DNA from: DATBGO01 sp036558005
GTDB lineage: Bacteria > Actinomycetota > Actinomycetes > Streptosporangiales > Streptosporangiaceae
Length of the DNA: 64,000 nt
Reading direction: 5' to 3'
NCBI GenBank assembly: GCA_036558005.1
Contig: DATBGO010000227.1
Location: forward strand, 1 to 64,000
The notes under the pieces were generated by a model. That model worked only from the letters and a program-made list of their open reading frames with translations. It did no database searches and was not told where the DNA came from. The position numbers and the translations under genes are program-made. This document shows positions 16,641 through 24,952 of the stretch, piece by piece. Position 1 is the first letter of the stretch, and the number at the start of each line of letters is the position of its first letter.

Positions 16641-17697
16641 ACTCGTCCCGATCGTCGACACCATCTACACCGAGATGGCCAACTTGCAGCCCGGCTCTGA
16701 TGTCCTGGTGATCGCGGACTCCAGGACCGCCTATGACATCGTCGAGCTGTTCACCGGGCAGGCGCGCGCGCACGGCGCGACCGCCCAGGCGCTGATCGTC
16801 CCGACGCCGCCGTCGGCCTCGGTCCAGCCATCGATCGAGTGGTCCAGGACCGTCGTGGCCGCGACCACCACCCCGGACCTGATCGTGGACCTGTCGGTCG
16901 GCTACGCGCAGTTCATGGTCGAGGCGGTCCGGCGCGGCGCCCGGATCATCTCGCCCGGTGACGGCACCGGCCACGAGAACTTCGGCGAGGTGCTGCTGCG
17001 GACCGTGGGACGGGTGGACATCCACCGGCTGCGCCGCGAGGCCGACCAGATCGCGGCCGCCTTCAGCCAGGCAGCGCGCTGCCGGGTGACCTCGCAGGCG
17101 GGCATGGACCTGACCATCGACATCAGCGGCCTGCGCGGCGACCCGGGCGACGGCTTCCTGTGGGACCCCGACCGCGGCGGCTGGAAGGGCACCTGGGCGC
17201 TGGTGCCGCCGGCCCAGCCGGGGGTGCTGGTGCCGACCGGGCGCAGCAACGGCTGGATCGTCGCCGACGGGTTCGTGCTCTGGCAGCCTGACGACATCGA
17301 GTTCCCGCACACGCCGGTCCGGCTGCACGTGACCGACGGCTATATCGACGAGATCGACGGGGACGCCTGGCACGCGCCGCGGCTGCGCGACTGGCTGGCG
17401 TCGGTCGACACCGCCGGTGACCGGTCGGCCTATCACGGGCCGGTGCACGCGAACATCGGCACCAACCCCCAGGCCAAGCTCAGCCAGCACCTGGAGTTCG
17501 AGCGGCTGCGCGGGACCATCACGTTCGGGTTCGGCGACGACGCCATGCTCACCCAGCTGACCAAGACGGCACCGGCCGGGGTCTCCTCCCCGGTCCACTG
17601 GGACGTCATGGCGCTGCTGCCCACGGTCATCCTCGATGACCGCCCGATCGTCACCGCGGGAATCATCAGCGACGATCTGCCGCCGGGGGCCCGATAA
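16630..17697 (+). CDS. M29 aminopeptidase / NicX-like metalloenzyme
   Basis: A 355-aa protein of the M29-like superfamily, which contains thermophilic aminopeptidases and the iron dioxygenase NicX (2,5-dihydroxypyridine 5,6-dioxygenase). Potential metal ligands are H273 (VHANIGTNP), H323 and D325 (HWDVM); a His plus HxD set is what NicX-type enzymes use for iron. GFGDDAML and RGTITFG are further family signatures. Either peptide hydrolysis or ring cleavage is possible. The ATG follows GGAGG and overlaps the membrane-protein gene, so the two are co-translated. Confidence 0.75.
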   Translation: MRSELVPIVDTIYTEMANLQPGSDVLVIADSRTAYDIVELFTGQARAHGATAQALIVPTPPSASVQPSIEWSRTVVAATTTPDLIVDLSVGYAQFMVEAVRRGARIISPGDGTGHENFGEVLLRTVGRVDIHRLRREADQIAAAFSQAARCRVTSQAGMDLTIDISGLRGDPGDGFLWDPDRGGWKGTWALVPPAQPGVLVPTGRSNGWIVADGFVLWQPDDIEFPHTPVRLHVTDGYIDEIDGDAWHAPRLRDWLASVDTAGDRSAYHGPVHANIGTNPQAKLSQHLEFERLRGTITFGFGDDAMLTQLTKTAPAGVSSPVHWDVMALLPTVILDDRPIVTAGIISDDLPPGAR

Positions 17698-17770
17698 CGC
17701 CGCGCCGGGGAATCGCCGTGCTAATACGCAGATATCATGACAGCCACCCGGATCGATTCGGAGGCATGCG

Positions 17771-18529
17771 ATGACCAAAACGGCTGCTCGCCGGTCAGCG
17801 GTGGGCCGGCCGCGGGCAAATCCGGTCGTCGGCACCGGCGTTGATCCGCGCGGCGAAATTCTCAGTGCCGCGGCCCGCCTGTTCACCTCGGTCGGATTCG
17901 CCGCCGCCACCACGCACCAGATCGCGGCGGCCGTCGGGCTGCGCCAGGCCTCGCTGTTTCATCACTTCGCCAGGAAAGAAGACATCCTGGCCGCGCTGCT
18001 GGATCAGACCGTCGAGCCTTCGCTGCGCTACGCCGAGCGGCTGGCCGCGGCCGGCCTGCCCGCCGATGTCGCGATCTACCTGCTGGTGCGCAGCGACCTC
18101 GGCCACTACTGCAGCGGCGCGGGCAACCTGGGCTCGCTGCAGATCCAGCCCGAGGCCCGGCGGGAGCGGTTCGCCGATTTCTGGGCCAAGCGCGACCAGC
18201 TGCGCGACATCTACCAGGACATCATCGCCCGCGGCCAGGCCGTCGGCGTGTTCGCGGTGACCGACCTGACGCTGGCCACGAACATCGTGTTCGGGCTGGT
18301 CGAGGCCACTGCCACCTGGTTCAGGCAGGACGGCGACGCCGCGCCGGACACGGTCTTCGACAAGATCGCTCAGTTCGCGCTGCGCGGGCTGCTGCCCGAG
18401 GCCACCTCGCCGGAATCCGACCGCGCCGCCGAGCAGCGCGCCCGGACGATCGCCGCGGCGCGTGCGTCGCTGGTCGACCCGGAGCCAGGGGCGCTGGCCC
18501 CCGGCTCCGGTGCGGCGCTGCCCGCCTGA
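17771..18529 (+). CDS. TetR/AcrR family regulator
   Basis: A 252-aa regulator. The helix-turn-helix domain spans about residues 26-75 (ILSAAARLFTSVGFAAATTHQIAAAVGLRQASLFHHFARKEDIL), followed by a variable all-helical ligand domain. GGAGG lies 8 nt before the ATG. It is the only TetR protein in the window and sits immediately downstream of the M29-like gene, so I infer that it binds the repeated TCTATCG/CGATAGA operators. Its own upstream region lacks a clear copy, suggesting read-through from site 3 or a separate promoter. Confidence 0.92.
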   Translation: MTKTAARRSAVGRPRANPVVGTGVDPRGEILSAAARLFTSVGFAAATTHQIAAAVGLRQASLFHHFARKEDILAALLDQTVEPSLRYAERLAAAGLPADVAIYLLVRSDLGHYCSGAGNLGSLQIQPEARRERFADFWAKRDQLRDIYQDIIARGQAVGVFAVTDLTLATNIVFGLVEATATWFRQDGDAAPDTVFDKIAQFALRGLLPEATSPESDRAAEQRARTIAAARASLVDPEPGALAPGSGAALPA

Positions 18530-18543
18530 GCGGCTGGCAGCGG

Positions 18544-18888
18544 TCAGGAAACCAGCGGCCGCGGGTCGAACGCTACCCTGATCCGGATGATCTTCCCGTC
18601 CTCGACGTGGCACCAGTTGGCCGTCGGGCACGGCGGCGCGACGCTGGTGCGCAGGTCGAACCAGGTAAGCACGTCAGGCCCGTCGACAAAGCGCTTCTTG
18701 ACGTCAATGCCGGTCACCATTGCAGACATCCGCTCAATGCCCTGACGGCATGCGGCGGCGCCTTCGACATGACCGAGCGGGCCGTCGAAAACGACATCGT
18801 CGGCAAGCACCGACTGATAGGCCGCGAAATCCTTCGCCTGCCACGCGGCGAAGTATGCCTGCGCTATCTGCCCGGGGCTGTCAGCCAC
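18544..18888 (-). CDS. SnoaL-like / NTF2-fold protein
   Basis: A 114-aa protein resembling SnoaL_2/ketosteroid-isomerase-like domains: QIAQAYFAAWQAKDFAAYQSVLADDVVFDGPLG at the N-terminus, then CHVEDGKIIRIRVAFDPRP at the C-terminus. GTG 18888 is preferred because AGGAGA precedes it; upstream in-frame codons overlap the next gene. The role is not determinable from context. Confidence 0.75.
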   Translation of the reverse strand: MADSPGQIAQAYFAAWQAKDFAAYQSVLADDVVFDGPLGHVEGAAACRQGIERMSAMVTGIDVKKRFVDGPDVLTWFDLRTSVAPPCPTANWCHVEDGKIIRIRVAFDPRPLVS

Positions 18889-18929
18889 TTGCTTTCTCCT
18901 TTCGGCAGGCCGCTGACCGGGATCTGCCG

Positions 18930-19745
18930 CTAGCGCAATGGTTCCTGCAGCTCTGTCACCCAGGTATCCCGGTCGCCGCAGCACTCGAGGTACAGCTCCC
19001 GGTTGTACCCGGCAGAACGGTAACCATTCGCGTCGATCCACCGCGCCAGCGCCTGGATGGTCGCCATGACGTTGTCCATCGACCCGCGGTGCACGATGGT
19101 GGCCGCCCGCTCGATGGCGGGCAGGTCCACCACGTCGAAGTCGTGGCCGGCCTGCGGGCTGGCGTTCACCGGCATGGCCGCGTGCACCACCACCCCGTCC
19201 CCGCCAGGGGCGTCCTCGTAGTAAGCGATCCCCGGCCCCACCGGGGTGATCCCGGCCCGGCAGAGCCGGCCGAGCAGGTCGTCGTACAGCGGCCCGATGA
19301 CCGGTGTGATGGACTCCGGCTCGAACCCGGCCGCGATGGCACTGAGCTCGGCCACCCGGACCGCGGGGACCGGCTTGACCTGGATGTCGTCGGCAGGCAT
19401 GGCGCCCTCCTTCTCGATGAGCTGGAGCCTCGCCTCGACCTGTGCCAGCCGCCCGGTGTCCGCGGCGAGCCGCGCCTGCAGCTCGGCCCGGCGCAGCCGG
19501 AGCATCCCGCGAAGTTCCTGGGCGCTCACCCTGTCGTCCAGGATGGACTGCACCTGCTGCAGGGTGAACCCCAGGTCCTTCAGCGCGACGATCCGGTTCA
19601 GCCGGGACAGCTGCCCGGCCTGGTAGGACCGGTAGCCGGTGACCGGATCGACGGCGGCGGGCCGCAGCAGCCCGATCGCGTCGTAGTGCCGCAGCATGCG
19701 CACTGACACCCGGCCGTAACTGGCGAAGTCTCCGATGCTGAACAT
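18930..19745 (-). CDS. MerR family regulator with effector-binding domain
   Basis: A 271-aa protein. MFSIGDFASYGRVSVRMLRHYDAIGLLRP is the MerR winged helix, followed by a long dimerisation helix (about residues 75-120) and a GyrI-like small-molecule-binding domain (about 125-270), the BmrR-type layout. The ATG at 19745 follows GGGAGG. Such proteins activate drug- or metabolite-responsive genes from long-spacer promoters. The target here is unknown; the SnoaL-like gene 41 bp downstream is a candidate. Confidence 0.88.
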   Translation of the reverse strand: MFSIGDFASYGRVSVRMLRHYDAIGLLRPAAVDPVTGYRSYQAGQLSRLNRIVALKDLGFTLQQVQSILDDRVSAQELRGMLRLRRAELQARLAADTGRLAQVEARLQLIEKEGAMPADDIQVKPVPAVRVAELSAIAAGFEPESITPVIGPLYDDLLGRLCRAGITPVGPGIAYYEDAPGGDGVVVHAAMPVNASPQAGHDFDVVDLPAIERAATIVHRGSMDNVMATIQALARWIDANGYRSAGYNRELYLECCGDRDTWVTELQEPLR

Positions 19746-19799
19746 GACGCCTCCCGGTCTACGGCCTGACACCGTGTGAGGGTCAAGCCGCGGCGCGGG

Positions 19800-20024
19800 T
19801 CAGGCCCGGTCCACCCGCTCGATGGTGATCAGGTCGCCCTCGATCACGTACATGACCCGGTAGGCGCCCGCCCGCAGCCGGTACATCTCCCCCCACCGGA
19901 AGGCGCCGGGCGGGCAGGGATCGCCGGCCAGGGCGTCAATGGCCGCTACCAGGGTGCGCATCCCGTACTTGTCATCCAGGAACCGTGATGCGGTGGTGAC
20001 CGCGCGAGCAGACCACTCGATCAT
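19800..20024 (-). CDS. RelE/ParE-type toxin
   Basis: A 74-aa basic protein with the RelE fold pattern: an N-terminal strand MIEWSARAV, a helix, then the C-terminal strands YRLRAGAYRVMYVIEGDLITIERVD. RelE toxins cleave mRNA on the ribosome; ParE relatives inhibit gyrase. The start codon directly follows the antitoxin stop with no gap, as expected for a toxin-antitoxin operon. Confidence 0.8.
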   Translation of the reverse strand: MIEWSARAVTTASRFLDDKYGMRTLVAAIDALAGDPCPPGAFRWGEMYRLRAGAYRVMYVIEGDLITIERVDRA

Positions 20025-20318
20025 TCATCCGCCGTCATCGCCGAGCAGCAGGCGCCGCGCCTCCGCGTGCGAGACCGCCCCCGGCCGCCCGGCAGCTGAC
20101 CACTCCCGGTACTCCTGCATCGCTGCCTCTGCCCTGGCCTTGTCCAGGTCCGCCGGGGCGGCGAGCCGTGCCAGCGCCCGCAGCACCCGGTACTCCCGCA
20201 CCGGCACCACCACCGCGGCTTCACCGCCCAGGTGAATGACCTCGTGCTGGTCCGGCTCCGGGATCGTCCCGGCAGGTTCTGCGGTCATCTCGCCACCGTA
20301 CCGGGCCATGGCCGCCAT
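20025..20318 (-). CDS. Antitoxin partner (Phd/YefM-like)
   Basis: A 97-aa protein upstream of and abutting the RelE-like toxin. EVIHLGGEAAVVVPVREYRVLRAL resembles the Phd/YefM segment in which two strands pack onto a helix. The acidic/alanine C-terminus would wrap the toxin. ATG 20318 is preferred over the in-frame ATG at 20330 because GGAGG lies 5 nt before it. It would neutralise the toxin and autoregulate. Confidence 0.7.
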   Translation of the reverse strand: MAAMARYGGEMTAEPAGTIPEPDQHEVIHLGGEAAVVVPVREYRVLRALARLAAPADLDKARAEAAMQEYREWSAAGRPGAVSHAEARRLLLGDDGG

Positions 20319-20474
20319 GAGGACCTCCATATCCGGAGGCTATGCAGCACACTGGCCGCGGCCCGCTCGCGACACGCCGTAACGGGCATATATCCGTCCT
20401 GGCCTCCTGCGTCAGGCCGGGTCAGGCCGCCCGCCGCGGGCCGCGGCGGGCGCTGACCGCGGGCCCCCGGCGGG

Positions 20475-21344
20475 TCACAGGCCGCAGGCCGCCGCGACCG
20501 CGCTGGCGGCCGCTTCCCGGTTGGCGGCCGCCGGGATGCCGGGCCGTTCGAAGTCGGACATGTAGACCTGCGCCGCGGCCGCGGCGCTGGCCGCGGAGTT
20601 CAGCGCGGGGATGAACTGCGCCCACTGCTGGTTATAGGTGAGGATCGCGGCGAGCTGGGTCCGCAGGTCGGCCGCGGGGCTGCCGGTGACGAACCCGGCC
20701 GGCAGCGGCGTCCAGCCGATCAGCCCGCCGCCGCCCGAGCCCACCGACTCGGGGTTGCCGCCGGATTCCTGGTAGATGTTGCCCGCGATGCCCGCGGACG
20801 CGATCGCGGTATACCCGTGCCCGGTCAGGAATTCCATGATCGCCGGGTAGTTGGCCGGCAGCAGCCCGCTGCCCGGCCCGCAGGACAAGGCGGCGTGGCC
20901 GGGCTGCCCCTGGCCCTGCTGGCCGTCCTGCCTGGCCTTCTCCTGCCTGGCCTTCTCCTGCCTGGCGCGGCGCGCCGCCTGCTGCCTGGCCTGGCGGGCG
21001 GCCGCGCGCCTGGCCTGCTGCCTGGCCGACCGGAAGGCGGCCAGCGCCGCGACCCTGGCCCGCGGGTCACCGCCCCGCAGGCCGGCCGCGGCGGTGGCGG
21101 CCGGGCCCGGCGGCGCGGGCACCGGGCTGAGCCTGGCCGCCTGCGGGTGGGCCGCCGGGGCGGCCGGGCCGGCTGCCAGCGCGTGCGCGAGCTGAGGGGC
21201 GGCGGCGAGCGCCCCGGCGAGGGCGAGCGCGGGGACGGCGATCCGGGTGGTCCGCGCGGCCGCCCGGGGGAACCGCGCGGGCGCCGCATGCCGCCCCGTG
21301 CTCCTGATCCCCGGTTTCCTGCTGGCTGTGTTCGCTCTCCTCAC
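20475..21344 (-). CDS. Secreted phage-tail-lysozyme-like protein
   Basis: A 289-aa protein. An N-terminal basic stretch and hydrophobic Ala/Leu segment (about residues 32-58) form a signal peptide or anchor. A low-complexity ARQ/ARQEK-rich helical region follows (about 110-145). The C-terminal domain (about 155-289) has AGIAGNIYQESGGNPES and GLIGWTPL, the core of the phage tail lysozyme family, with a plausible catalytic Glu in QESGG. It probably cleaves peptidoglycan outside the cell. Starts at GTG 21344. Confidence 0.75.
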   Translation of the reverse strand: MRRANTASRKPGIRSTGRHAAPARFPRAAARTTRIAVPALALAGALAAAPQLAHALAAGPAAPAAHPQAARLSPVPAPPGPAATAAAGLRGGDPRARVAALAAFRSARQQARRAAARQARQQAARRARQEKARQEKARQDGQQGQGQPGHAALSCGPGSGLLPANYPAIMEFLTGHGYTAIASAGIAGNIYQESGGNPESVGSGGGGLIGWTPLPAGFVTGSPAADLRTQLAAILTYNQQWAQFIPALNSAASAAAAAQVYMSDFERPGIPAAANREAAASAVAAACGL

Positions 21345-21500
21345 AAACCTGCCTCACGCCGGTTCCGCACCCGGCTATTCGGCATCCCGCACGCCGCTCG
21401 CCAGGCCTGACAAGCCTCCTACCAGGCATGATGGCGGACACTTCACTCAGCGAAGGCGAATTTACCTAAAATCACTCACACAGCCGATGAGCAGGGCAAA

Positions 21501-22667
21501 CTAGGTAGCTTGTCCCTGTTCCTGGCCGCGCCGCAGGTAGACCCTGGGCACCGAAGGGCGGATCTCCATCAGCAGCCCGACCTGGTCGAGCTGGTTGGCC
21601 GCGGCCACCTCGGCGGCGCTGAGGCCGGATCCGGGCGGCCCGGCGATGATCTCCACCACGTCGCCGGGCTGGCAGCCCGGCACGCCGGTGACGTCGACCC
21701 GGGCGTGCTCAAGTGACAGCGGGCCGACGATCGGGGCCAGCTGCCCGCGCACCCGCACCTGCCCGTTGGTCAGGCTGCGCAGCCCGTCGCCGCGGCCGAT
21801 CGGGATGACCGCGATCGTGATGCCGCCGGGGACCGGGGACTGGGCGGTGAAATCGTCCCGGCTGACCTGCCGGACCTGGATGACCCGGGTGACCAGCGCG
21901 CGCAGGGCCGGCCGCAGCCCGGCCGGCGGGCTGATCCGGCCCGCGGGCAGGATGCCGTAGAGCAGGTGGCCGGGGTCCATCGCGTTGGCCCGCGCCGCGG
22001 TCCCCGGCCTGGCGCCGGGCAGGCCCAGCGTCGCGCTGCTCTGCGACATCCGCAGCGGCACGCTGATGCCCGCGCGGTCCAGCTCGGCGAGCACCTCATC
22101 GAACCGGCTCAGCTGCCAGTCGGTGTAGGACCGGTCCGGGCTGCCGTGCAGGTGGGTGTAAATCCCCGCCAGCTCCAGTCCCGGCAGCCCGCCTACCAGC
22201 CGGGCGAAGCCCGCGGCCTGGCCCGGGTAGACGCCGAGCCGCTCCAGCCCGACGTCGACCTTGGCGAATACCCGCACCGGCGGGTGCCCGCGGGCCGCCG
22301 CCGACCAGGCTCGCGCCGCATCGGGGTCGGTGACGGTGCACATCAGGTCGAGCTGGCGCATCCCGTCCGCCGCGGCGGCCGAGGGCAGGATCCCGCCGTA
22401 GAGCAGGATCGGCTCGCTGATCCCGGCGGCCCGGATCCTGGCCGCGTCCGCCGGGTCGGCCAGGGTGAACCCGCCCGCGCCGCCCGCCAGCATCGCCCGG
22501 GCCACCTCGGGCAGGCCCAGGCCGTACCCGTTGCCCTTCACCGCGCCGAACAGCAGCGTGCCGCTACCGCCGAGCCCGGCGACGATCCGGGTGTTGGCGG
22601 TCAGGATGTCCAGGTCCACCTCGGCCCTGTTGGGCCGGGACAGCCCGGCGGCCAGGCCCGCTGGCAT
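21501..22667 (-). CDS. Alanine racemase-like PLP protein lacking the catalytic Tyr
   Basis: A 388-aa fold-type III PLP protein. K44 in AVKGNGYG is the PLP lysine, AKVDVGLERLG matches the family's KVDTGMGRLG segment, and YTHLHG and MDPGHLLYG follow the alr layout. The motif that carries the second catalytic base (GYADG in true racemases) reads GRGDG at 291-295, so Tyr is replaced by Arg, and VGRVSMD reads VGPLSLE. Simple alanine racemisation is therefore doubtful. It lies 3 bp downstream of the SHMT-like gene and is the last gene of the long operon. Confidence 0.75.
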   Translation of the reverse strand: MPAGLAAGLSRPNRAEVDLDILTANTRIVAGLGGSGTLLFGAVKGNGYGLGLPEVARAMLAGGAGGFTLADPADAARIRAAGISEPILLYGGILPSAAAADGMRQLDLMCTVTDPDAARAWSAAARGHPPVRVFAKVDVGLERLGVYPGQAAGFARLVGGLPGLELAGIYTHLHGSPDRSYTDWQLSRFDEVLAELDRAGISVPLRMSQSSATLGLPGARPGTAARANAMDPGHLLYGILPAGRISPPAGLRPALRALVTRVIQVRQVSRDDFTAQSPVPGGITIAVIPIGRGDGLRSLTNGQVRVRGQLAPIVGPLSLEHARVDVTGVPGCQPGDVVEIIAGPPGSGLSAAEVAAANQLDQVGLLMEIRPSVPRVYLRRGQEQGQAT

Positions 22668-22670
22668 CGG

Positions 22671-23966
22671 CTAGCCGCCCAGGCCGAAGTAGCCGCGCCA
22701 GCCCGGGTACAGCGGATGCTGGTCGCACAGGGCGCGGGCTCGCTCGCGCAGCAGGCCAGGGTGGCCGTTCCCGGCCAGCGCGTCGGCGATGATCTCCCCG
22801 ACTGCCCGGGTGGCTGCCTCGGTGAAGCCGCGCATCGTGATGGCCGGGGTGCCCATCCGCAGCCCGGAGACGCCGGCGGGCAGCCGCGGGTCGAACGGGA
22901 CCGGGTACTTGCTGACCGTGATCCCGGCGCTGGCCAGCAACTGCTCGGCGGCCTGCGCGCCCGGCTGGGCCGCCGACAGCTCCAGCATCAGCAGGTGGGT
23001 GTCGGTCCCCCCGGCCAGCAGCCCGAGCCCGCGCCCGGCCAGCGCCCCGGCCAGCGCGGATGCGTTCGCGCAGACCTGGCGCTGGTAGCCGCGGAACGCC
23101 TCGCTCGCGGCCGCCTTGAAGCAGACCGCCTTGGCCGCGATCAGGTGCGGGAACGGCGCGCTCTGGGTGCCCGGCGAGACCGCCTGGTCGATCGCGGCGG
23201 CGTGCTCGCGGCGGCACAGCACGAAGCCGCCGCAGCGCGGCCCGGCCAGCGTCTTGTGCACGGTCGAGGTGATGAAGTCGGCGACCGCGACCGGGCTGGG
23301 ATGCAGCCCGGCGGCCACCAGCCCGGCCACGTGCGCCATGTCGCAGAGCAGATAGGCGCCGGCCTCGTCGGCGATCTGCCGGAAGGCGGCCCAGTCGATC
23401 TGCCGCGGGTACGCCGAGCCGCCGCAGACGATCAGCTTCGGCCTGTGCTCCCTGGCCAGCGCGCGGACCTGGGCGAAGTCGATCAGGCCGGTGTCGCGCT
23501 CGACGCCGTAGGACACCACCCGGTAGAACCGCCCGGAGAAGTTCCCCTGCTGGCCGTGCGTGTGGTGCCCGCCGTGCTGGACGCTCATCGCCAGCATCGT
23601 GTCGCCCGGTTCCAGGCAGGCGAAGTAGACCGCCATGTTGGCCTGCGCGCCGGAATGGGTCTGCACGTTGGCGTGCTCGGCGCCGAACAGGTCGAGCAGC
23701 CGGCCGATGGCCATCTGCTCGATCGCGTCGATGCGCTCGCAGCCGCCGGTCTCCCGGTGGCCCGGATAGCCATCGGCGAGCTTGTTCGCCCCCGGGCTCG
23801 CCATTGCCTGCAGCGCGCCGGTCCAGGTGAAATTCTCCGACGCCACCAGCTCTATCTGGCCGCGCTGCCGGTCCAGCTCAGCGGTGAGCAGCCCGGCCAG
23901 TTCCGGGTCCGTCTCGCCGATACCGCGCGCCAGCAGGAAATCAAGCGATTGCGACGAAGCCGCCAT
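22671..23966 (-). CDS. Serine hydroxymethyltransferase-like PLP enzyme
   Basis: A 431-aa fold-type I PLP enzyme close to SHMT: SENFTW near the N-terminus, HSGAQANMAVY, QHGGHHTHG, CDMAHVAGLV and the PLP lysine in STVHKTLAGPR. The SHMT motif GYPGxRYYGGCE reads GYPGHRETGGCE, so the two conserved active-site tyrosines are replaced. SHMT-like paralogues with changed sites act as transaldolases or alpha-methylserine enzymes, so the substrate may not be plain serine. A ribosome-binding site (AAAGGA) precedes the ATG. It sits between the RpiR regulator and the racemase-like gene. Confidence 0.8.
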   Translation of the reverse strand: MAASSQSLDFLLARGIGETDPELAGLLTAELDRQRGQIELVASENFTWTGALQAMASPGANKLADGYPGHRETGGCERIDAIEQMAIGRLLDLFGAEHANVQTHSGAQANMAVYFACLEPGDTMLAMSVQHGGHHTHGQQGNFSGRFYRVVSYGVERDTGLIDFAQVRALAREHRPKLIVCGGSAYPRQIDWAAFRQIADEAGAYLLCDMAHVAGLVAAGLHPSPVAVADFITSTVHKTLAGPRCGGFVLCRREHAAAIDQAVSPGTQSAPFPHLIAAKAVCFKAAASEAFRGYQRQVCANASALAGALAGRGLGLLAGGTDTHLLMLELSAAQPGAQAAEQLLASAGITVSKYPVPFDPRLPAGVSGLRMGTPAITMRGFTEAATRAVGEIIADALAGNGHPGLLRERARALCDQHPLYPGWRGYFGLGG

Positions 23967-23983
23967 GGCGGTCCTTTCACCGG

Positions 23984-24952
23984 CTAGTCAACGAGCAGCC
24001 CGGAGGCCGCGTACAGTTCATCGATCCGCTGCAGCCTGCGCAGCGTCCTATTCGGATTGGTCAGCGCCAGGCCGCTGGAAAGGGCATTGCACAACGTGAG
24101 CAGCGAGGTGACCGAATGCGGTATCTCCGGGGTCTGGGTCGAGGCCAGCAGCACGATGCTGGCGCCGCGGGCGAGCGGCGACATCCTGGTGTCGGTCACC
24201 GCGATCGTGGTCGCGCCCGCGGTGCGCGCCGCGGCCAGCAGCGCCACCGTGTCCCGCACGTACCGCCACAGCCCGATCCCGACCACCACGTCCCTGGCCG
24301 ACGCCCCGGCGATCTCGACCGCGGACTGCACGAACGGGCCGAGCACGGCCCGTGACTTGACCCCGACCAGGCCCAGCTGGTGCGCGAACGCGCTGGCGAT
24401 CGGCGCGGACAGGCCCGAGCCGAGGACGTAGACCTCATTCGCCCGGTTCAGCACCCGGATGGTCTCGGTCAGCACCTGCGGCTCGTTGGCGTTGGCGGTC
24501 GCGCCGATGTTCTCCACGTCCTGGGAGAAGATCAGGTCGATGATCTCGCGCTTGCGGCCCTTGGCCGCGAGCGTCCGGCTGACTTTCTCGGTCGCGGTCA
24601 GGAATGCGGGCATGCTCTGCCGGACCGCGTCCCGCAGGTCGGCGAATCCGCCATATCCGAGGCGCCGGCTGAATCGCACCACGGTCGCCGCGTCCACGCC
24701 CGCTTCCTGGCCGATATCCTGGGCCGAGGCAAACGCGATATAAATCTGGTGCTCGAGGATGAACCTGGCCAGCCGCCGCTGCTTGGGGGTGAGCCCTTCC
24801 AGGATTTCCAGTATCCGGCTCTCGAGTTCCGGGCTGCCATTCAGAGAAGCAGCCGGGTTTTCCGCCTGGTCTGTCACGAAATGATGGTACCCGGGCGCCA
24901 TTAGGCCACCGCCGGGCGCGGACCTGGCCGCGGCCGGGCCGCCCGCGCTCAT
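23984..24952 (-). CDS. RpiR family regulator (HTH + SIS domain)
   Basis: A 322-aa protein with an N-terminal RpiR helix-turn-helix (about residues 40-115: LTPKQRRLARFILEH, DIGQEAGVDAATVVRFSRRLGYGGFADLR) and a C-terminal SIS sugar-isomerase domain (VYVLGSGLSAPIASAFAHQLG, AVTDTRMSPLARGASIVLLAS). These regulators sense phosphosugars or other small metabolites. ATG 24952 overlaps the MFS stop (ATGA); ATG 24901 is an alternative. It probably regulates the operon in which it lies. Confidence 0.9.
   Translation of the reverse strand: MSAGGPAAARSAPGGGLMAPGYHHFVTDQAENPAASLNGSPELESRILEILEGLTPKQRRLARFILEHQIYIAFASAQDIGQEAGVDAATVVRFSRRLGYGGFADLRDAVRQSMPAFLTATEKVSRTLAAKGRKREIIDLIFSQDVENIGATANANEPQVLTETIRVLNRANEVYVLGSGLSAPIASAFAHQLGLVGVKSRAVLGPFVQSAVEIAGASARDVVVGIGLWRYVRDTVALLAAARTAGATTIAVTDTRMSPLARGASIVLLASTQTPEIPHSVTSLLTLCNALSSGLALTNPNRTLRRLQRIDELYAASGLLVD

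Noticed and set aside
21345..21500. A c-di-AMP (ydaO) riboswitch before the lysozyme-like gene
   Set aside because: Cell-wall hydrolase genes in actinobacteria often have one, but I could not match its conserved core in this 156-bp stretch. A covariance-model search would decide.
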